DNA from: Malania oleifera
Taxonomy: Eukaryota > Streptophyta > Magnoliopsida > Santalales > Ximeniaceae
DNA length: 64,000 bases
Assembly: GCF_029873635.1 (NCBI RefSeq)
Contig: NC_080423.1
Span: 110,873,087 to 110,937,086 of the forward strand
Direction of reading: 5' to 3'
Made by a program: the position numbers and the translations under genes. Position 1 is the first letter of the stretch, and the number at the start of each line of letters is the position of its first letter. The notes under the pieces are model-generated. The model made no database searches. It saw only the letters and a program-made list of their open reading frames with translations, and was not told where the DNA came from. Shown here piece after piece: positions 1 to 12,447 of the stretch.

Positions 1-1544
1 GTTTTATTTTTATTTTTATATACTATGATAATCTACATGCTCTAATACCCTTACTGAGATAAACTCATCCATAAACCTAAGCAGCGAAAAGCATAAATCA
101 TATAAACATAATCATATGAAAATATGTACATGATACAAAAACCAATACCACTCAATACCAGAGTAGTACCATGTTTCCCAAAAATACCCTCAACTAGCAA
201 GGGTAAACACAAAAATCCTCCACTGAACTCACTTTGCTGACAGGGCACTACAGACCCCCCTCTACCTGCGAGCCTGCTCTGCTCGCCTACCTGGATCACC
301 TGAAAAATGTTTCAACATTGGGATGAGCCAACGCTCAGTAAGAAGAATTATGCTATTACTAGTGTGTGGCAAATGAGCTACTATATATCATGAAATCTAT
401 TTTCATATAAACATGAATATCTGAATATAAAAGCACAGTATAAATAATAAAATACACCACCCCTTTCCATGTTGCTTAACATAGCAATATTTTAGGTTAT
501 AATTCAAAATACTTCTAGTGTACATAAGTAGGGTCCTTGTTTTTGTAAATTCGTACGTATATAATAGTAACTGAAACTGTTCCCTATGGCTATCTGTGTC
601 ATGACATGCCCCCTCATGACAAGGTTGTGTAGCCCGTAGACTGGATTTACCCTGGCTAGCCAACCAGGAATAAATCACTGTACTCCGTCAGTCGACCTGC
701 CCACTTTAACCCATATCTGGATGGGGAGTCTAACCTCTTCAAGGGCCTAGGTGGTCGACCTTACCACGTATTATCTGAATAGGTGGTTGCACTCATAAAG
801 TAACATAATATTTGTAGCAACGGTACTGTGCTCTGTAGCTGCAAGTCCAACAGGGTCTGATATCATATAATATATTTCTATACATATCTATCTGATTTAC
901 CATGATTCTGGAGTAATCGTAATAACCATGATGCTGCATAACTGTTCTGTAATTCATATGTCGTAATATTGAGAACTGAATAATCATAACACTGAAACTG
1001 CATGATTATAATACTGAGATTCGTATAATCATAGTACTAAAATCCATAATAATATTGAAATTCACATAATCATGGTACTGAAATTCGTAAAATCATGAAA
1101 CTAGCATTCGTAAAATATATACTCGTACCATATTCATATTCACAAGCCACACCATACATAAATACATAATTTTCATAATTAAATAAGCTGTATAGTATTT
1201 TAAGAAATACCTAGTGTAGCATATTTCCCTTACCTTAACTTTGAAAAGCCCCTAGATAAACTAGCCTAACACCCGCAGAGCCTCCTACACAATACCCTGA
1301 AACCAACATATGTCAGAACATAATATCAGTATTTCCCTGCCTACAATATTTTTTATAACTACCTGAAGGCCACAAAGGGACTAAAATACCTTACCTTGAA
1401 TTTGTGATGAAATTCAACTCTATTTTCCCGACGATCTGTTCCGGAAAATTTGTAGAGAACTCCGCCAGGAGCGCCGTGGTGGCTACGGATCGTCGATCCA
1501 GCTACTGGTGAGGCCAAAATCAAAGAGAGAAGGGAGAGCGTGGC

Positions 1545-1546
<2 letters not shown>

Positions 1547-1601
<55 letters not shown>
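1547..1601. repeat. (GA)n microsatellite in the LTR leader
   Basis: A nearly pure GA run. On the minus strand, the sense of the LTR, it is a CT-rich transcribed leader directly downstream of the TATA box. The same tract recurs at this position in most of the related LTRs of the window. Confidence 0.9.
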
Positions 1602-1638
1602 CTCAGTGAAAAATGATAAAATATCCCGGTTTCCCTCC

Positions 1639-1843
1639 ATTTATACTACCAGATTCGTCGACGAGACACGTCACCTCGTCGACGAGTTTTTCAGTAAATT
1701 CGTCGATGAGTCCCTGTATTCGTCAATGAAATTTAGAGCAGCTCGAATTCGTCTCTCGGTATTTTCTCGTCGACGAAGCCCTGAATTCGTCGATGAAATT
1801 CTTTAAACCTTCGTCGACGAAACCCTATGTTCGTCGATGAAGT
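1639..1843 (-). promoter_or_regulatory. U3 promoter module: TATA box plus TTCGTCGACGAA palindrome array
   Basis: About eight copies of the 12-nt palindrome TTCGTCGACGAA or close variants lie at 1650-1843, next to a TATA box whose plus-strand image is TTTATACTA at 1639-1649. Most variants differ at CpG positions (CG to TG or CA), as expected from decay of methylated cytosine. The order array, TATA, CT leader on the minus strand fits an LTR U3/R junction. Function is inferred from position only. Confidence 0.65.
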
Positions 1844-1924
1844 CTACGACCTCCTTCTATTTTTGTATCTATTTTCTCTCCCTTTTATTATTATTAAAAT
1901 GCTATTATTCTTCGGGTCACTACA

Positions 1925-4420
1925 GGATTATAGTTTACTAGAAGAAGTATGGAGTGGTAAAGAGGTAAGGCTTTCATATTTGAGAGTTTTTGGTTTGTTG
2001 CATATGTACATATCAATGATCATGTTAGAAATAAGCTTGATCTGAAATCCCGGAAATGCACCTTCGCTGGTTATGGTGGAGATGAATATGGGTATCACAT
2101 TTGGGATGATGAAAACAAAAAAATGATCAGAAGCAGAGATGTGATTTTTGATAAAAAGGCAATGTACAAAGATAGACACACAACAGAATCTGTAGAGTTT
2201 GAAACAACCTTTGTAGATGTGGATGATGTCCTAGAAGGTGTAGGGACATGACAAAGGAACACTGAGAATCCTCAGGTAGAGGAACCTGTGGAGCAGATTG
2301 TTGCACCACTGCCTCCTACTCTAGCACCAGAGCTTAGGATATCTTCTCGACAGCATGAAACAAATAAGAAGTATGTGAATCATTTACTTCTTACAGATGG
2401 AGGAGAACCTGAATGCTATGTTGAAGCATGTCAAGCGGGAGATTCGAGCAAGTGGGAGCTTGCAATGAAAGACGAGATGAAGTCTCTTTACCTCCAACAA
2501 AACATGGGAACTAGCTAAGTTGCCCAAAGGTAAGAAGGCTCTTCACAACAAATGAGTGTACATGATCAAAGAAGAGCATGATAGATCCAAGAGGAATAAA
2601 GCCCGATTAGTAGTCAAAGGTTTCGAACAAAAGGAAGGAATTGACTACACTGATATTTTTGCACCAGTTATGAAGTTGATAACCATCAGATCTGTCTTGA
2701 GTATTGTTACCTCAGAGGACTTACATCTTGAGCAGTTGGACGTAAAGACGACATTTCTTCACGGTGATCTTGATGAGGAAATTTATATGCAATAGCCAGA
2801 AGGTTTCTCAGTTAAAGGTAAAGAGAATCTTGTATGCAAATTGAAGAAGAGTTTGCATGGTCTCAAACAAGCTCATAGGTAGTGGTACAAGAAATTTGAC
2901 AACTGGAAGTAAAGGAACAATTTTCAGAAGTGCAATGCCGACCACTGTTGCTACTTTAGGAGGTATCATACTAGCTATATTATCCTATTGTTATATGTTG
3001 ATGATATACTAGTCGTAGGATCAGATATAAAAGAGATCAGAAAATTGAAGCAGCAATTGTTAGAGGAGTTTGATATGAAAGACTTGGATCCTGCAAAGCA
3101 GATTCTTGGGATACAGATCTCTAAAGATAAGCAACAAGGAACATTACGGTTATCTCAGTCAGAGTACATCAGCCGTGTTTTATAAAGGTTTAACATGAGT
3201 AGCGCCAAAGCTGTAAATACACCATTGGCAAGTCACTTCCGTCTCTCTAAGGATTAGTCTTCCCAGACAGATGAAGAAAAAGATTTCACGGCTAAGGTAC
3301 CATACGCCTCTGTCATTGGAAGTCTCATGTATGCTATGGTTGGTACTAGACTAGATATTGGCCAAGCAGTGGGAGCTGTTAGCGGGTATATGTCAAATCT
3401 AGGAAGACTTATTGGGAAGCAGTGAAGTGGATTTTGAGATATGTACATGACACTATTAATAAGTGCCTATGTTTGGGCAAAAGCGATTTGAAAATTCAAG
3501 GGTATGTAGATGCTGATTTTGCAGGTGAAATTGATCATCGCAAAAACACCACTAGGTATATATTCACTGTTGGCACAACAACTATTAGTTAAATGTCACA
3601 GATACAGAAGATTATTGCTCTATCCACTACAGAAGTTAAGTATGTAGCAGTGACAAAAGCCAGTAAAGAGATGATTTGGCTTTAGGATTTGTTAACAGAG
3701 CTTGGATTAAAGTAGGAGAGGAGCCTTTTGTACAGTGATAGTCAGAGTGCGATACATCTGGCAAAGAACTCCGCATTTCATTCCACAACTAAACATATTG
3801 GACTGCTTTATCACTTCGTTAAATCTCTGATAAAGGACGGCGTGTTGACACTTGAAAAAAATCCAAGGTAGCAGGAATCCGGCAGATATGTTAATAAAGG
3901 TGGTGACTACAGAGAAGATGAAGTTGTGTTCAACTTCAGTTGGTCTTCATGCCTGAAGACATATTTGAGCACATCATTTATTCATATACTGATACTGGTT
4001 GAGGAGGCGTCTCCGTCTCCAAGTGAGAGATTGTTGTGTAGCTGGAGCCAGGAGATGCATGTGAGCTATGATATGCATAATTGCAAACTGGAGATGCGTC
4101 CGCTACATAGCTGTAATCCGCACTATTGATTGAAGATGATTTACTGTAATTCCTTAATTTCATTTATTGTAATTTACTCTAGCTATCTATAAATAGAGAA
4201 GAGTCGTTGAGAGGTAATGTACAGAGAAGAAGGAGAGAGTGTAAAGGAGTGAGGAAGAGAGAAGAGAGAGAGAGTTGCCTCTAAGAGATTGCATTCTTTC
4301 TCGGTTGTATAGTGGATTGTGGTGTGCTCCGTGGACGTAAGTCGATCTAGACCGAATCACGTAAATTTTTGGTGTCTCTCAATTTTCAGGTGTTTGTTTA
4401 TTGCTCATAGGGTCCTAACA
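1925..4420 (+). mobile_element. Ty1/copia element, 3' part, decayed
   Basis: Recognisable copia pol parts occur in order on the plus strand: the end of integrase and the following linker (1930-2500), reverse transcriptase (about 2556-3190, with a YVDD active-site box near 3000), and RNase H (about 3640-3840). An LTR-like tail follows, with a TATA-like CTATAAATAG at 4187-4197 and a terminal CCTAACA ending at 4420. The 5' half lies left of the window, beyond the LTR inserted at 1-1924. The coding region is broken in several places and is a fossil. The exact start of the 3' LTR (roughly 3990-4010) is not certain. Confidence 0.85.
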
Positions 4421-5592
4421 GAGAGGTCATAAAAATTTCAAACTATTAGCTAACATTTTAGTAACTGGCCTCGGTAAGGGCACGTAAACTCGTTCGGTAG
4501 CATATTAAACAAGCTTAAGCCAATAAATTAAAGTTCGGTCAAAGTTTAGTTAAAAATTTAATAAACAAGTTTGAATAAGACAAAGTGCAGCTCGACTTGA
4601 CTCGTGTATGCTCTAGTTGAATGTCTTGGATATAAACTACAAATAATTGAGTGTAAAATGCGAGAAGACTATTTCTTATTATGTAGTTCAAGCTCGTTCG
4701 ACATCTGATAAGCAAAAAAGAAGTAGTGATAATATTCTACTTTCAAGAAAGTGATATTTTAGAATTATTTTTGTTTTGAAAATGTTAAATTTAAATATTT
4801 ATTTTTTAAGGTTATACCATTCTTTTGACTCGTTTTTTTTTTTTTTTTTTGGGGTGGGGTGGTTAGATTTGACTTTGTTTTTTATTTATTCAGTTTTCAT
4901 TTTTATGATTTATCAGCTGAGCTTTATAATATACGTATTTATGATACACAATATATGTAATTATATAAGTGCAAATAATATATGTTCAAAATTCTATTTT
5001 TTCATTTTAAAATAATACGTGCATTGGAAGGAGTTTATTTAATTTTTTTATTTATAAGTGAGATTTTTTGTTCAAATCAGATATTCGATCTGAACTTTTG
5101 ATTAACTATACCTAATCAAGTGACTACTTGATTATCAAATTTGATTTGTCTCCATTTATTTATTCAACATACAGATAAAAAAATCAATTTAGATATTCAA
5201 TACGAGCACCCTTAATTCCTATGATGTCTTTTCTTTTCTTTTTTATTTATTGTTGATCGAGGGTAGATTTTTTGTTGATCTAGAGATCACCAATGAATTA
5301 ATATTGCATCAATATCAGATTGACTTTGTATTAAGAAAAATATACATTGGTGAATATTTTTCAAACCTTGATGATATCATTTGATTGGACAGGAAGTGAG
5401 CTTTCGTTATATATAATTAATGGAAATTTTAAATCGAAAAGCAAAAAAAAAAAATGGTTGATGGAAATAGGTGAGGTGATCTTTTCATTAATTAATGACA
5501 TATTCCACTTGTAACCATTATTTTGATTTCAAATTATGCAACTTCACTTACGAATAATTTCATATAAAATACATTTGTACTGATATATTATG
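4421..5592. other. AT-rich intergenic stretch
   Basis: No gene, RNA or mobile element is recognised. It holds a T tract at 4833-4850 and generally AT-rich sequence between the copia tail and the TRIM. Confidence 0.5.
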
Positions 5593-5709
5593 TGTTGGGT
5601 TATCCCATATCGGTTGTGGAAGGGGTTGGTGGTCAGTTATTAAGTGTGAGGGAAAGTCTCACCCCATGAGCTAACTTTTGGGGTTGAGAAGGCCCTGGAC
5701 TGTCCAACA
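5593..5709 (+). repeat. TRIM 5' LTR (117 bp)
   Basis: Direct repeat of 7612-7729 with TG...CA ends. The two copies share most bases by eye, including an internal block containing CTCACCCCATGAGCTA. Confidence 0.85.
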
Positions 5710-5751
5710 CTAGTATCAGAACTATGGTTCAACATTTTTCCTAGGATGCCG

Positions 5752-7560
5752 TGTAAGAACCCAAAGCGTGATATATGGAATAATAAATAAAGAGAATGGT
5801 AGAATTGTAAATTGAGCAGGCTTCGTCGACGAAGCCAAAGTTCGTCGACGAAGGCCTTATGATGTTTAGCGACGAAATGCAGGAGCTCGTTGACGAGGAG
5901 AAGCCGATGGATTTCAGAAAAATCGAAAATCTCAGGCTCGTCGACAAGGCCACTACTTCGTCGACGAACTTCTTCATTTACTCTTCGACGAAGAGGCCAT
6001 CTCGTCGACGAGGTTGGCCGAGTCAAAGGGTTATAAATATTATTTCCATTACTTCTCAACTAAGAAATCAAAATATCCTCTCTCTCTCTCTCTCTCTAAG
6101 AACTCAAAAATCTCTCTCTCTCTCTCTCTCTCTAGATTTCTTTGTCGTACGTGGCTGGAATCGTCGATTCGACGTTACCACGAGGATCAAGGAAGGATTC
6201 TCTACAAGATTTGTGGAACAGATCTTCATTCCGAGTATTTTTGGGTTTTGGCTCGAAATTGAGGTAAGACTCGGTTTTCAATTTTATTTTAGTAGTTATG
6301 TAGGGAATGAAATTGTGAGTAGTTCTGTACTGTGGTTTATAGGTTTTGGGAACTCGGTTCGCGGTTTAGGGGCCGTAGAGTTCGGGTTTGGATTTTCGGG
6401 GAAAGGTAAGAGAATTCTGTTTATGTCGGTTATTTTCAAAATCAGACTCGGTAGAACTGTAGTTCACGGTCCTGTGTGTATTTTGGTTACTCATTTGGGG
6501 AAATCTAACGAGTAAAACTACAGGTTTTTTATGTTACAGTTTTGAGAAAAAGGGGGCATTGGGTTGCATCTCTGGTTTTGTTGGAAAATCGTGAATATAT
6601 TATGATATATATTATGTTATGGGGATGGTCATGTCTTGACTTGTTTAAACTGTATATCTTTGGACAATCTTGAGTTTAGATTACCAAATGGGTGTGGATT
6701 GTTTGGTTATATGAACATGCATGGTTGTGTTTTGCTGCAATGAAATACGAACTGGGTTCTGAATTGTTCCAGGTTGTGAAAGAGTGTCCGGATCTATATC
6801 TGAGGGTTTGAAATATCACCTGTCATGTTTGGAAAAAGTGTCCGGCTCTATATCCGAGGGCGTGAGCCTTATCGGTTGATCACCGAAGGGTGTGGATCCA
6901 CCAATTGTACCGGTACGATGTCATGGGAGCCTAGGGCTACACCATGTGCCGGGGATGCCGTGTAATGCGGGCCGGCTTCGGGCTGAAGGGTGTGACGACA
7001 CCGAGTTACTTGATCATGTGTGTGTGCGTGATATGCATTATACTGGAACTGTTTTTTGAGAATACTGGAATTGCATTGAACTGTGTATGTTTTATGTCAT
7101 GATAACACTCATATGCCACATACCGATATAACCTGGATCTGCCTTACTGAGAAGTGTCTCACTCTTATCATACGTACATGTATTTCAGGTCCTTCAAGTA
7201 ACCGGAACTAGAGTTCTTGTGTTGGGAGCGTAGTCGTTGGTGTACTGCGGATAGTACTTGTGTAAGTACTAGGACTTTATCGGGTTGTCATTTTGGGGTT
7301 TTGGTTGGCACCCGGGTTTATGTTTCGTATTATGGAGCCTAGACTCCTTTTATATAAACTCTGGTATGGTACAATGTATATATAGAAAAAACAGTTTCTG
7401 TTGCCTATTTGTATTGTATGTGAATGTGTATAGGGTGTACGGGAACCCCAAGGGGTCGGACCCTCATTCATTATTGTATCATTGGTACTTTGTATGATAC
7501 AGGGACATGTTAGATTACTTATTCACCCCTGGGTCCCATTACCGGGTTCAGGGCGTGACA
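5752..7560 (+). mobile_element. Solo LTR, Ty3/gypsy-type, subfamily shared with 9979-11807
   Basis: The element begins TGTAAGAACCC and ends GGGCGTGACA, and is flanked by a perfect 5-bp duplication TGCCG (5747-5751 and 7561-7565). No internal coding region lies between, so it is a solo LTR left by LTR-LTR recombination. Sense strand is plus: palindrome array 5822-6013, TATA box 6031-6040, CT leader 6076-6133, donor-like GTAAG sites near 6264 and 6405, and acceptor-like TTTCAG near 7188. Two copies of a GTGTCCGG(A/C)TCTATAT unit lie near 6786 and 6838. It was inserted into the interior of a TRIM. Confidence 0.9.
5822..6040 (+). promoter_or_regulatory. U3 palindrome array and TATA box
   Basis: About seven TTCGTCGACGAA-like units precede TTATAAATAT at 6031-6040. 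Same layout as the minus-strand copies at 1639-1843 and 11521-11745. Confidence 0.65.
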
Positions 7561-7611
7561 TGCCGAGTACGTGGTGCCACCGATTTGGAGCCCGATGTGC
7601 GAGGGAGAGAT

Positions 7612-7729
7612 TGTTGGGGTCATCCCACATCAGTTGTGGAAGGGGCTAGTGGTCATTTATTAAGTGTAAGTAAAAACCTCACCCCATGAGCTAGCTTTTG
7701 AGGTTGAGAAGGCCCTAGACTGCCCAACA
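7612..7729 (+). repeat. TRIM 3' LTR (118 bp)
   Basis: Direct repeat of 5593-5709. Begins TGTTGGGG after a purine tract and ends CCCAACA. Confidence 0.85.
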
Positions 7730-8318
7730 TTAAGAAAGTCATTAAAGTTAGTCAATCAAAATTTACAAAAACGACCCCTTTTTTTTTTATAACGTGGGGA
7801 CTCCAACCACAATCGCACGCCTTTGAATACTATGGTATGATAACAAACTTGGAGGGGTAAAAGTCGTCCGTCCATTGATGCACCTCTTATAAAAGTGTAA
7901 AAAGAAAAGTATACAAAGAAACGTTAAATGAACATGACTACTATTTTGTGTGTGCCTATAATTGACAATTATAAATAGTATATAAACACTAACTAACTTA
8001 ACATTAGAATAATTAACAAAACATAAAAAATAGACGAGGACATTAATCTTACAAATCAACTTGATAATGAAAAATATCGATTCCTTAAGACCCTGTTTGG
8101 AATTTGAAAAATGCGAGGGATAGGATGATTATCAAATAAAATAAGAAAGAAAACAAAAAATATATAAAATTAATGAATAAAATTTTAACTTTAATCATCA
8201 CTAATATTTGATTTTTATTAATTTTTAATTATATTAGAAATTTTTTTTATTTTTAGTATTATTTGGTATAGAGAAAAAATATATATTTATATTTGTTTTT
8301 TTTTAAATAATATATGTA

Positions 8319-8355
<37 letters not shown>

Positions 8356-8767
8356 GGTAGCGTAGTGTCAGGGGAAAGGGTGACATGGGGTTGTGGTGCC
8401 CCCCACAAGGACATGACTGCCCAATTCTTCACGGGAGTCCCTACAAATAATTAAGTCTTTGAAATCTGAATTCAGGCATTGACCCAGTGCCCAGGGGCAG
8501 GGCTGCCCACTTCCTTTTTATTATTCTTCTTCTTTTTCACACTCTAGTCTCCAGGCAGGCTGCAGCTGAAAATGAAATTCATTTGAAGAATACAAACTGT
8601 TTTTTCTAGTGGAAATTATGAATTTTGATTTTCAAAAATAAAAAACTGCTCTTAAATATATTTTTTCAATAAAAATTATTTTTTATTATTGTACGGCTGT
8701 TCAGGTGACGAGCGGAGAGTTCCATCGCCTCCCACGCAAGAAGCTGAAGTTTTGAAAAATCTCCCTA
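7730..8767. other. Intergenic, with a (TG)n(AG)n microsatellite
   Basis: No gene is recognised. A compound TG/AG microsatellite lies at about 8317-8355, followed by a more GC-rich stretch of unknown nature to about 8600. Confidence 0.45.
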
Positions 8768-9281
8768 TCTTCCGAAGAGATCTTAGACTTAGATTTGTAT
8801 AGGATTTTGATAAAATATAATATAAAATTATATTCAAATTTATCCAAATAAAAATTCATATTTAAAATTCATACTCCCAAATGTAACGTTATCCTATGTT
8901 TGGAGAGCCATTAGGTTTGGATTTATATTAGATTTTAATAAAATATAATACAAAATTATATTAAAATTTGTCCAAATTCATTCAAATCCAAATCCAAAAC
9001 TTAAAATTCATGTTCCCAAATGCAGCGGTACCCTATATTTGGAGAGACCGGGGATTTAGATTTGTAGAGGATTTTGATAAAAATTTAATACAAAAGCATA
9101 ATCAAATTTATCCAAACCCAAATCTAATGCTTAAAATTCATACTCCCAAACACAACCTTACCCTATGTTTGGAGACTTTGAGTTCGAATCTGTATTGAAT
9201 TTTGATAAAATGTTATACAAAACTGTATTGAAATTTGTCCAAATCTAATGTTCAAAATTTATATTTCCAAACGCAGCGTTG
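8768..9281. repeat. Four tandem units of about 130 bp, dispersed family
   Basis: Units begin near 8768, 8893, 9031 and 9162. Each runs from a TATGTTTGGAGA-like start through GGATTTTGATAAAAT and AATTTGTCCAAAT to CATACTCCCAAAC. The start and end of a unit are roughly inverted (TGTTTGGAG against CTCCCAAAC), so a unit may be a MITE-like or foldback sequence. Single related copies occur at about 39362-39470 and 48265-48420. No coding potential. Confidence 0.7.
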
Positions 9282-9918
9282 GAATTATAGGAAGGATAGT
9301 AGAGTTGCCTAATTCCAAAGATGTACGCTTATTTTATTTTATTTTTTTAATAAAATGTATCATTACCCAAAGAAGACTCAAATTAATTAATTCTCTTTAA
9401 TGTGGTAGGTTGGCAAGTCTCCCCCAGTCAAAATTAAATAAATAAAATAAAAATATTAATAAATGAAAGAATTTAAAAAATACATATCTCATTTAATTTG
9501 ACTTTAAAGTAATTTTTTTTTGAATTCTAAAAGTAAAAGGTGCATAATTAATACATGCTAAACATAATTAATTAAAGATTCTACATATGTACTCATGATC
9601 AAATGAATTTGAATGAGACTTTTTCAATTTCAATGTTTTGAAATTATATTATTAATTGAATAGAAGATCCTGCATTATTAAAGTTGAAATTAATTAAATT
9701 TTTTTTTACCCTTCCCAAAACCCTTGCTCGGGGTGAACCAAATTTGTTCTCCCTACGACCCGAACGAGGTTAAGTTGAAATTAATTAATAATTCCTGAAT
9801 TTAGCAGTTCAAGCATGCGAATTAACACAATAAATTATAATTTTAAACTTTAATCTTGTGCTTTTAATAGGTGAAAAAGGAATGAAAATGAAATATTTTA
9901 TTGGTCTGTCCATTTTTT
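9282..9918. other. AT-rich intergenic stretch
   Basis: Nothing recognisable apart from A/T runs. Confidence 0.45.
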
Positions 9919-9978
9919 TTTTATGTGAAACATGCGACAATTATGATGAATAATACGAAAATATATATAGATAAATAA

Positions 9979-11807
9979 TGTCACGCCTCGAACCCCGAAA
10001 TGGGACCCAGGGGTGAAAATGTAACCTAACTTGTCCTTGTATCATACAAATCATCATAAATATAGTATAAAGGATGAGGGTCCGACCCCGTGGGGGTTTC
10101 CAGGCATCCTAAACACATTCAAATACAATCATATACACAGCGAAAAAACCATACATACATATGCAGTACCATACCAGAGTCTATACAAGAGCAGACACAA
10201 TGCTCTATCAAAACGTACAAACGGGTGCCCAACACATCCCAAAATGGCAACCCACCAAAATTACAATCCTAGCACTTACTTAGCGCTAAACGCGGTACAC
10301 CGGCCACTACGCTCCCTACACCAGGACGCTAGTTCCGGTTACCCGAAGGACCTGTAAAAATGTACGTACAGCAGGGGTGAGACACCTCTCAGTAAGGAAG
10401 AACACATGTTATATTGGTGTGTGTCATTTGAGTGTTATCATGATGCAATATACACGCAATTGAATGCAATCCAGCACTAATTTACACAGTGCATACACAC
10501 ACACACAACACATGATCAGCAATCCCGGTGTCGTCACACCCTTCGGCCCAAAGTCGGTCCGTGACAATCCGGCATTGGCCCGGCCAAACCTCGAAGCACG
10601 ACGCCACCGACACATGGCTAGACCCCGACTCCCATTGCATTGTACCGACGCTAACTGGTGGATCCACACCCTTTGGCTTGATCTGCCGGAATAGGCTCAC
10701 GCCCTCGGATATAGAGCCGGACACTCTTGCCTACATGGTAGGCGATAAACACACACCCTCGAATATAGAGTTGGACACTCTCAGTACCTGGAACAATTTC
10801 GGAACCCAGTTTCTACTAGCATTTCAACATATCACACACATATGCATGCTCATATAACCAAACAAACCACACCCATTTGGTAATTTAAATCATGGTTTTT
10901 CAAACAAATACAGTTTAAACAAGTCAAGGCATGACCATCCCAATATCACAGTATAAATCACACATATACTCGGTTTTCAACAAAACTCGGGATTCAGCCC
11001 GTCGCCCCCTTTTTCCCAAAACTGTAATAATCAAAAACCCATAGTTTTCCCCATTAGATCCCCCCAAATGAGTAGCCAAAACACACAGAGGATTGTGAAT
11101 CACGGTTCCACCGAATCCGATTTCAAAAATAACCAATATAAACATAGCTCCCCTTACCTTTTTCCCCAAAAGCAAATCCTAAACTCCAAGGTCCCTAAAC
11201 AGCGAACTGAGTTCCAAAACCTACAAATCACGGTACAGAATATACTCACAAGACCATCATCTACAAAACTACCGGATCAGAAATGAAAACTGAGTCTTAC
11301 CTCGATTTTCTGCTAAAACTCGAAAATCTCCGAAACCTGAATCCGATCCATAGAAGTTGTAAAGAATCCTTCCACGATCCTCGTGGTAACTTCAGATTTC
11401 CGATTCCATCAACGATCGGCGAAGAAATCTAGAGAGAGAGAGAGAGTAGGGAGAGGTTTTAGAGAGAGAGAGAGAGAGATAAGATTAAGGTTTCTTAATG
11501 AAGAAGTAATGAAAATTTCCTTTTATAACCCTTTGACCTGGCCCAATTTCGTCGACGAAATGGTGTTCTCGTCAACAAATCTTTCACAAACTTCGTCGAC
11601 GAATTGGTGGCCTCGTCGATGAATCTGGGATCTCCGATTTTTTCGAGACCCCTTGGCTTCTCCTCGTCGACAAGTCTTTGAATTTCATCGACGAGAAGAA
11701 CAAAGGCTTCGTCGATGAAATCCGGCTTCGTCGAAGAATTTGCTCTTTTACCAAAATGTCCCTCTCTTTATATATATAAACCCATTATCACGATTTGGGT
11801 TCTTACA
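9979..11807 (-). mobile_element. Solo LTR, same subfamily as 5752-7560, opposite orientation
   Basis: The plus-strand image begins TGTCACGCC and ends GTTCTTACA. It is flanked by a perfect AATAA duplication (9974-9978 and 11808-11812). The minus strand carries the palindrome array, TATA box, CT leader, GTAAG donor-like sites and a TTTTTACAG acceptor-like site. Length (1829 bp) is close to the 1809 bp of its sister. It interrupts the small copia-type LTR. Confidence 0.9.
11521..11745 (-). promoter_or_regulatory. U3 palindrome array and TATA box
   Basis: TTCGTCGACGAA-like units at 11548-11745 lie beside the TATA image TTTTATAACC at 11521-11530. GA tracts at 11431-11481 form the CT leader on the sense (minus) strand. 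Confidence 0.6.
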
Positions 11808-12379
11808 AATAAAGTAGGAAAAAAACACAAATTTAACGTGGTTCGGCAATATGCTTACATCCACAGGAGCGAGCAACAGCAGAATTTCATTATTGTTGAA
11901 AGTAGGGTTACGTCATATGCATTTATACTAATCCTAACTGTAGAGGTATTAAAAAATTCCTCAAATACCCTTGTACCGCACTGCGGGAGCTTTGCCCCCA
12001 TACCCCAAACCTATTAATCATCTTAGCTAATAAAACAATAAATTACAAACTCAAAAGGTCAATGTCATCGTTCCGCTCTGCTCCACTTCTGATGTCAGTT
12101 TACTTTCTCTGTACACGTTCCACTTGGTATGAGCCATATACTACAACATTTTTTATAAAAATAAAAGTTTAATGCACTTCTATAGCCATATTCTAATTAA
12201 GAATTATACAAATATCTATATGGCGCTAATTATATGAATTTTGAAAAGATCAAAGGAGGCCAAAAATAATTATTTTGATTCAAAAATAAAAAATTTAGAA
12301 CCTCGCAAATCTAATTTGAAATATTTTTCTTATCTCACGAATTGTTCATTCATACGTATAGTGTAACGATCTGCTCATT

Positions 12380-12382
<3 letters not shown>

Positions 12383-12447
<65 letters not shown>
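12383..12447. repeat. (CA)n(TA)n microsatellite
   Basis: Compound dinucleotide tract near the end of the LTR, shorter or absent in the partner LTR at 22130. Confidence 0.95.

Larger units (their letters stand above)
1..1924 (-). mobile_element. Ty3/gypsy-type LTR, cut by the left window edge
   Basis: The right end reads TCACTACA and matches the ends of the LTRs at 49737-51671 and 53672-55614. Only about 30 bp of its other end lies outside the window, judged against the 49737 copy. Read on the minus strand it has a palindrome array, a TATA box, a CT-rich leader, donor-like GTAAGG sites and a hairpin plus acceptor-like TTTTTCAG near 300-343. It sits inside the integrase part of a copia element that continues at 1925. 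It is either a solo LTR or one end of a longer element. No coding capacity is seen; the predicted Ser/Leu-rich frames are only the CT tract translated. Confidence 0.8.
5593..7729 (+). mobile_element. TRIM (miniature LTR retrotransposon) with nested solo LTR
   Basis: Two direct repeats of about 117 bp (5593-5709 and 7612-7729) start TGTTGGG and end CCAACA. A tRNA-Met-like primer site (TAGTATCAGAAC) follows the first at 5711-5722, and a purine-rich tract (GAGGGAGAGA) precedes the second. Flanks are TTATG and TTAAG, a 4/5 target duplication. Without the 1.8-kb solo LTR inserted at 5752-7560 the element would be about 320 bp with roughly 90 bp of interior and no coding capacity. That is the definition of a TRIM, which depends on enzymes of other retrotransposons. 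Confidence 0.85.
9919..12148 (+). mobile_element. Small copia-type solo LTR (about 395 bp) split by a larger LTR
   Basis: The outer pieces (about 9919-9978 and 11813-12148) align along their length with the uninterrupted copy at 31876-32263. Both start near TGTGAAAC(A/G)TGCGACAAT and end near ACTACAACA or AGTACAACA. They contain an AACGTGGTTCGGCA-like motif common in plant copia LTRs. T-rich flanks make the target duplication ambiguous. The exact left end is uncertain by a few bases. Confidence 0.6.

Noticed and set aside
1359-1640. Ser/Leu-rich reading frame on the minus strand, and similar frames at 6014-6262 and 62820-63203
   Set aside because: They are translations of (CT)n microsatellites in LTR leaders or UTR-like sequence, without any domain.
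10031-10857. Several overlapping frames of about 100 residues in both strands
   Set aside because: They fall inside the solo LTR 9979-11807 and are not kept in the sister LTR 5752-7560.
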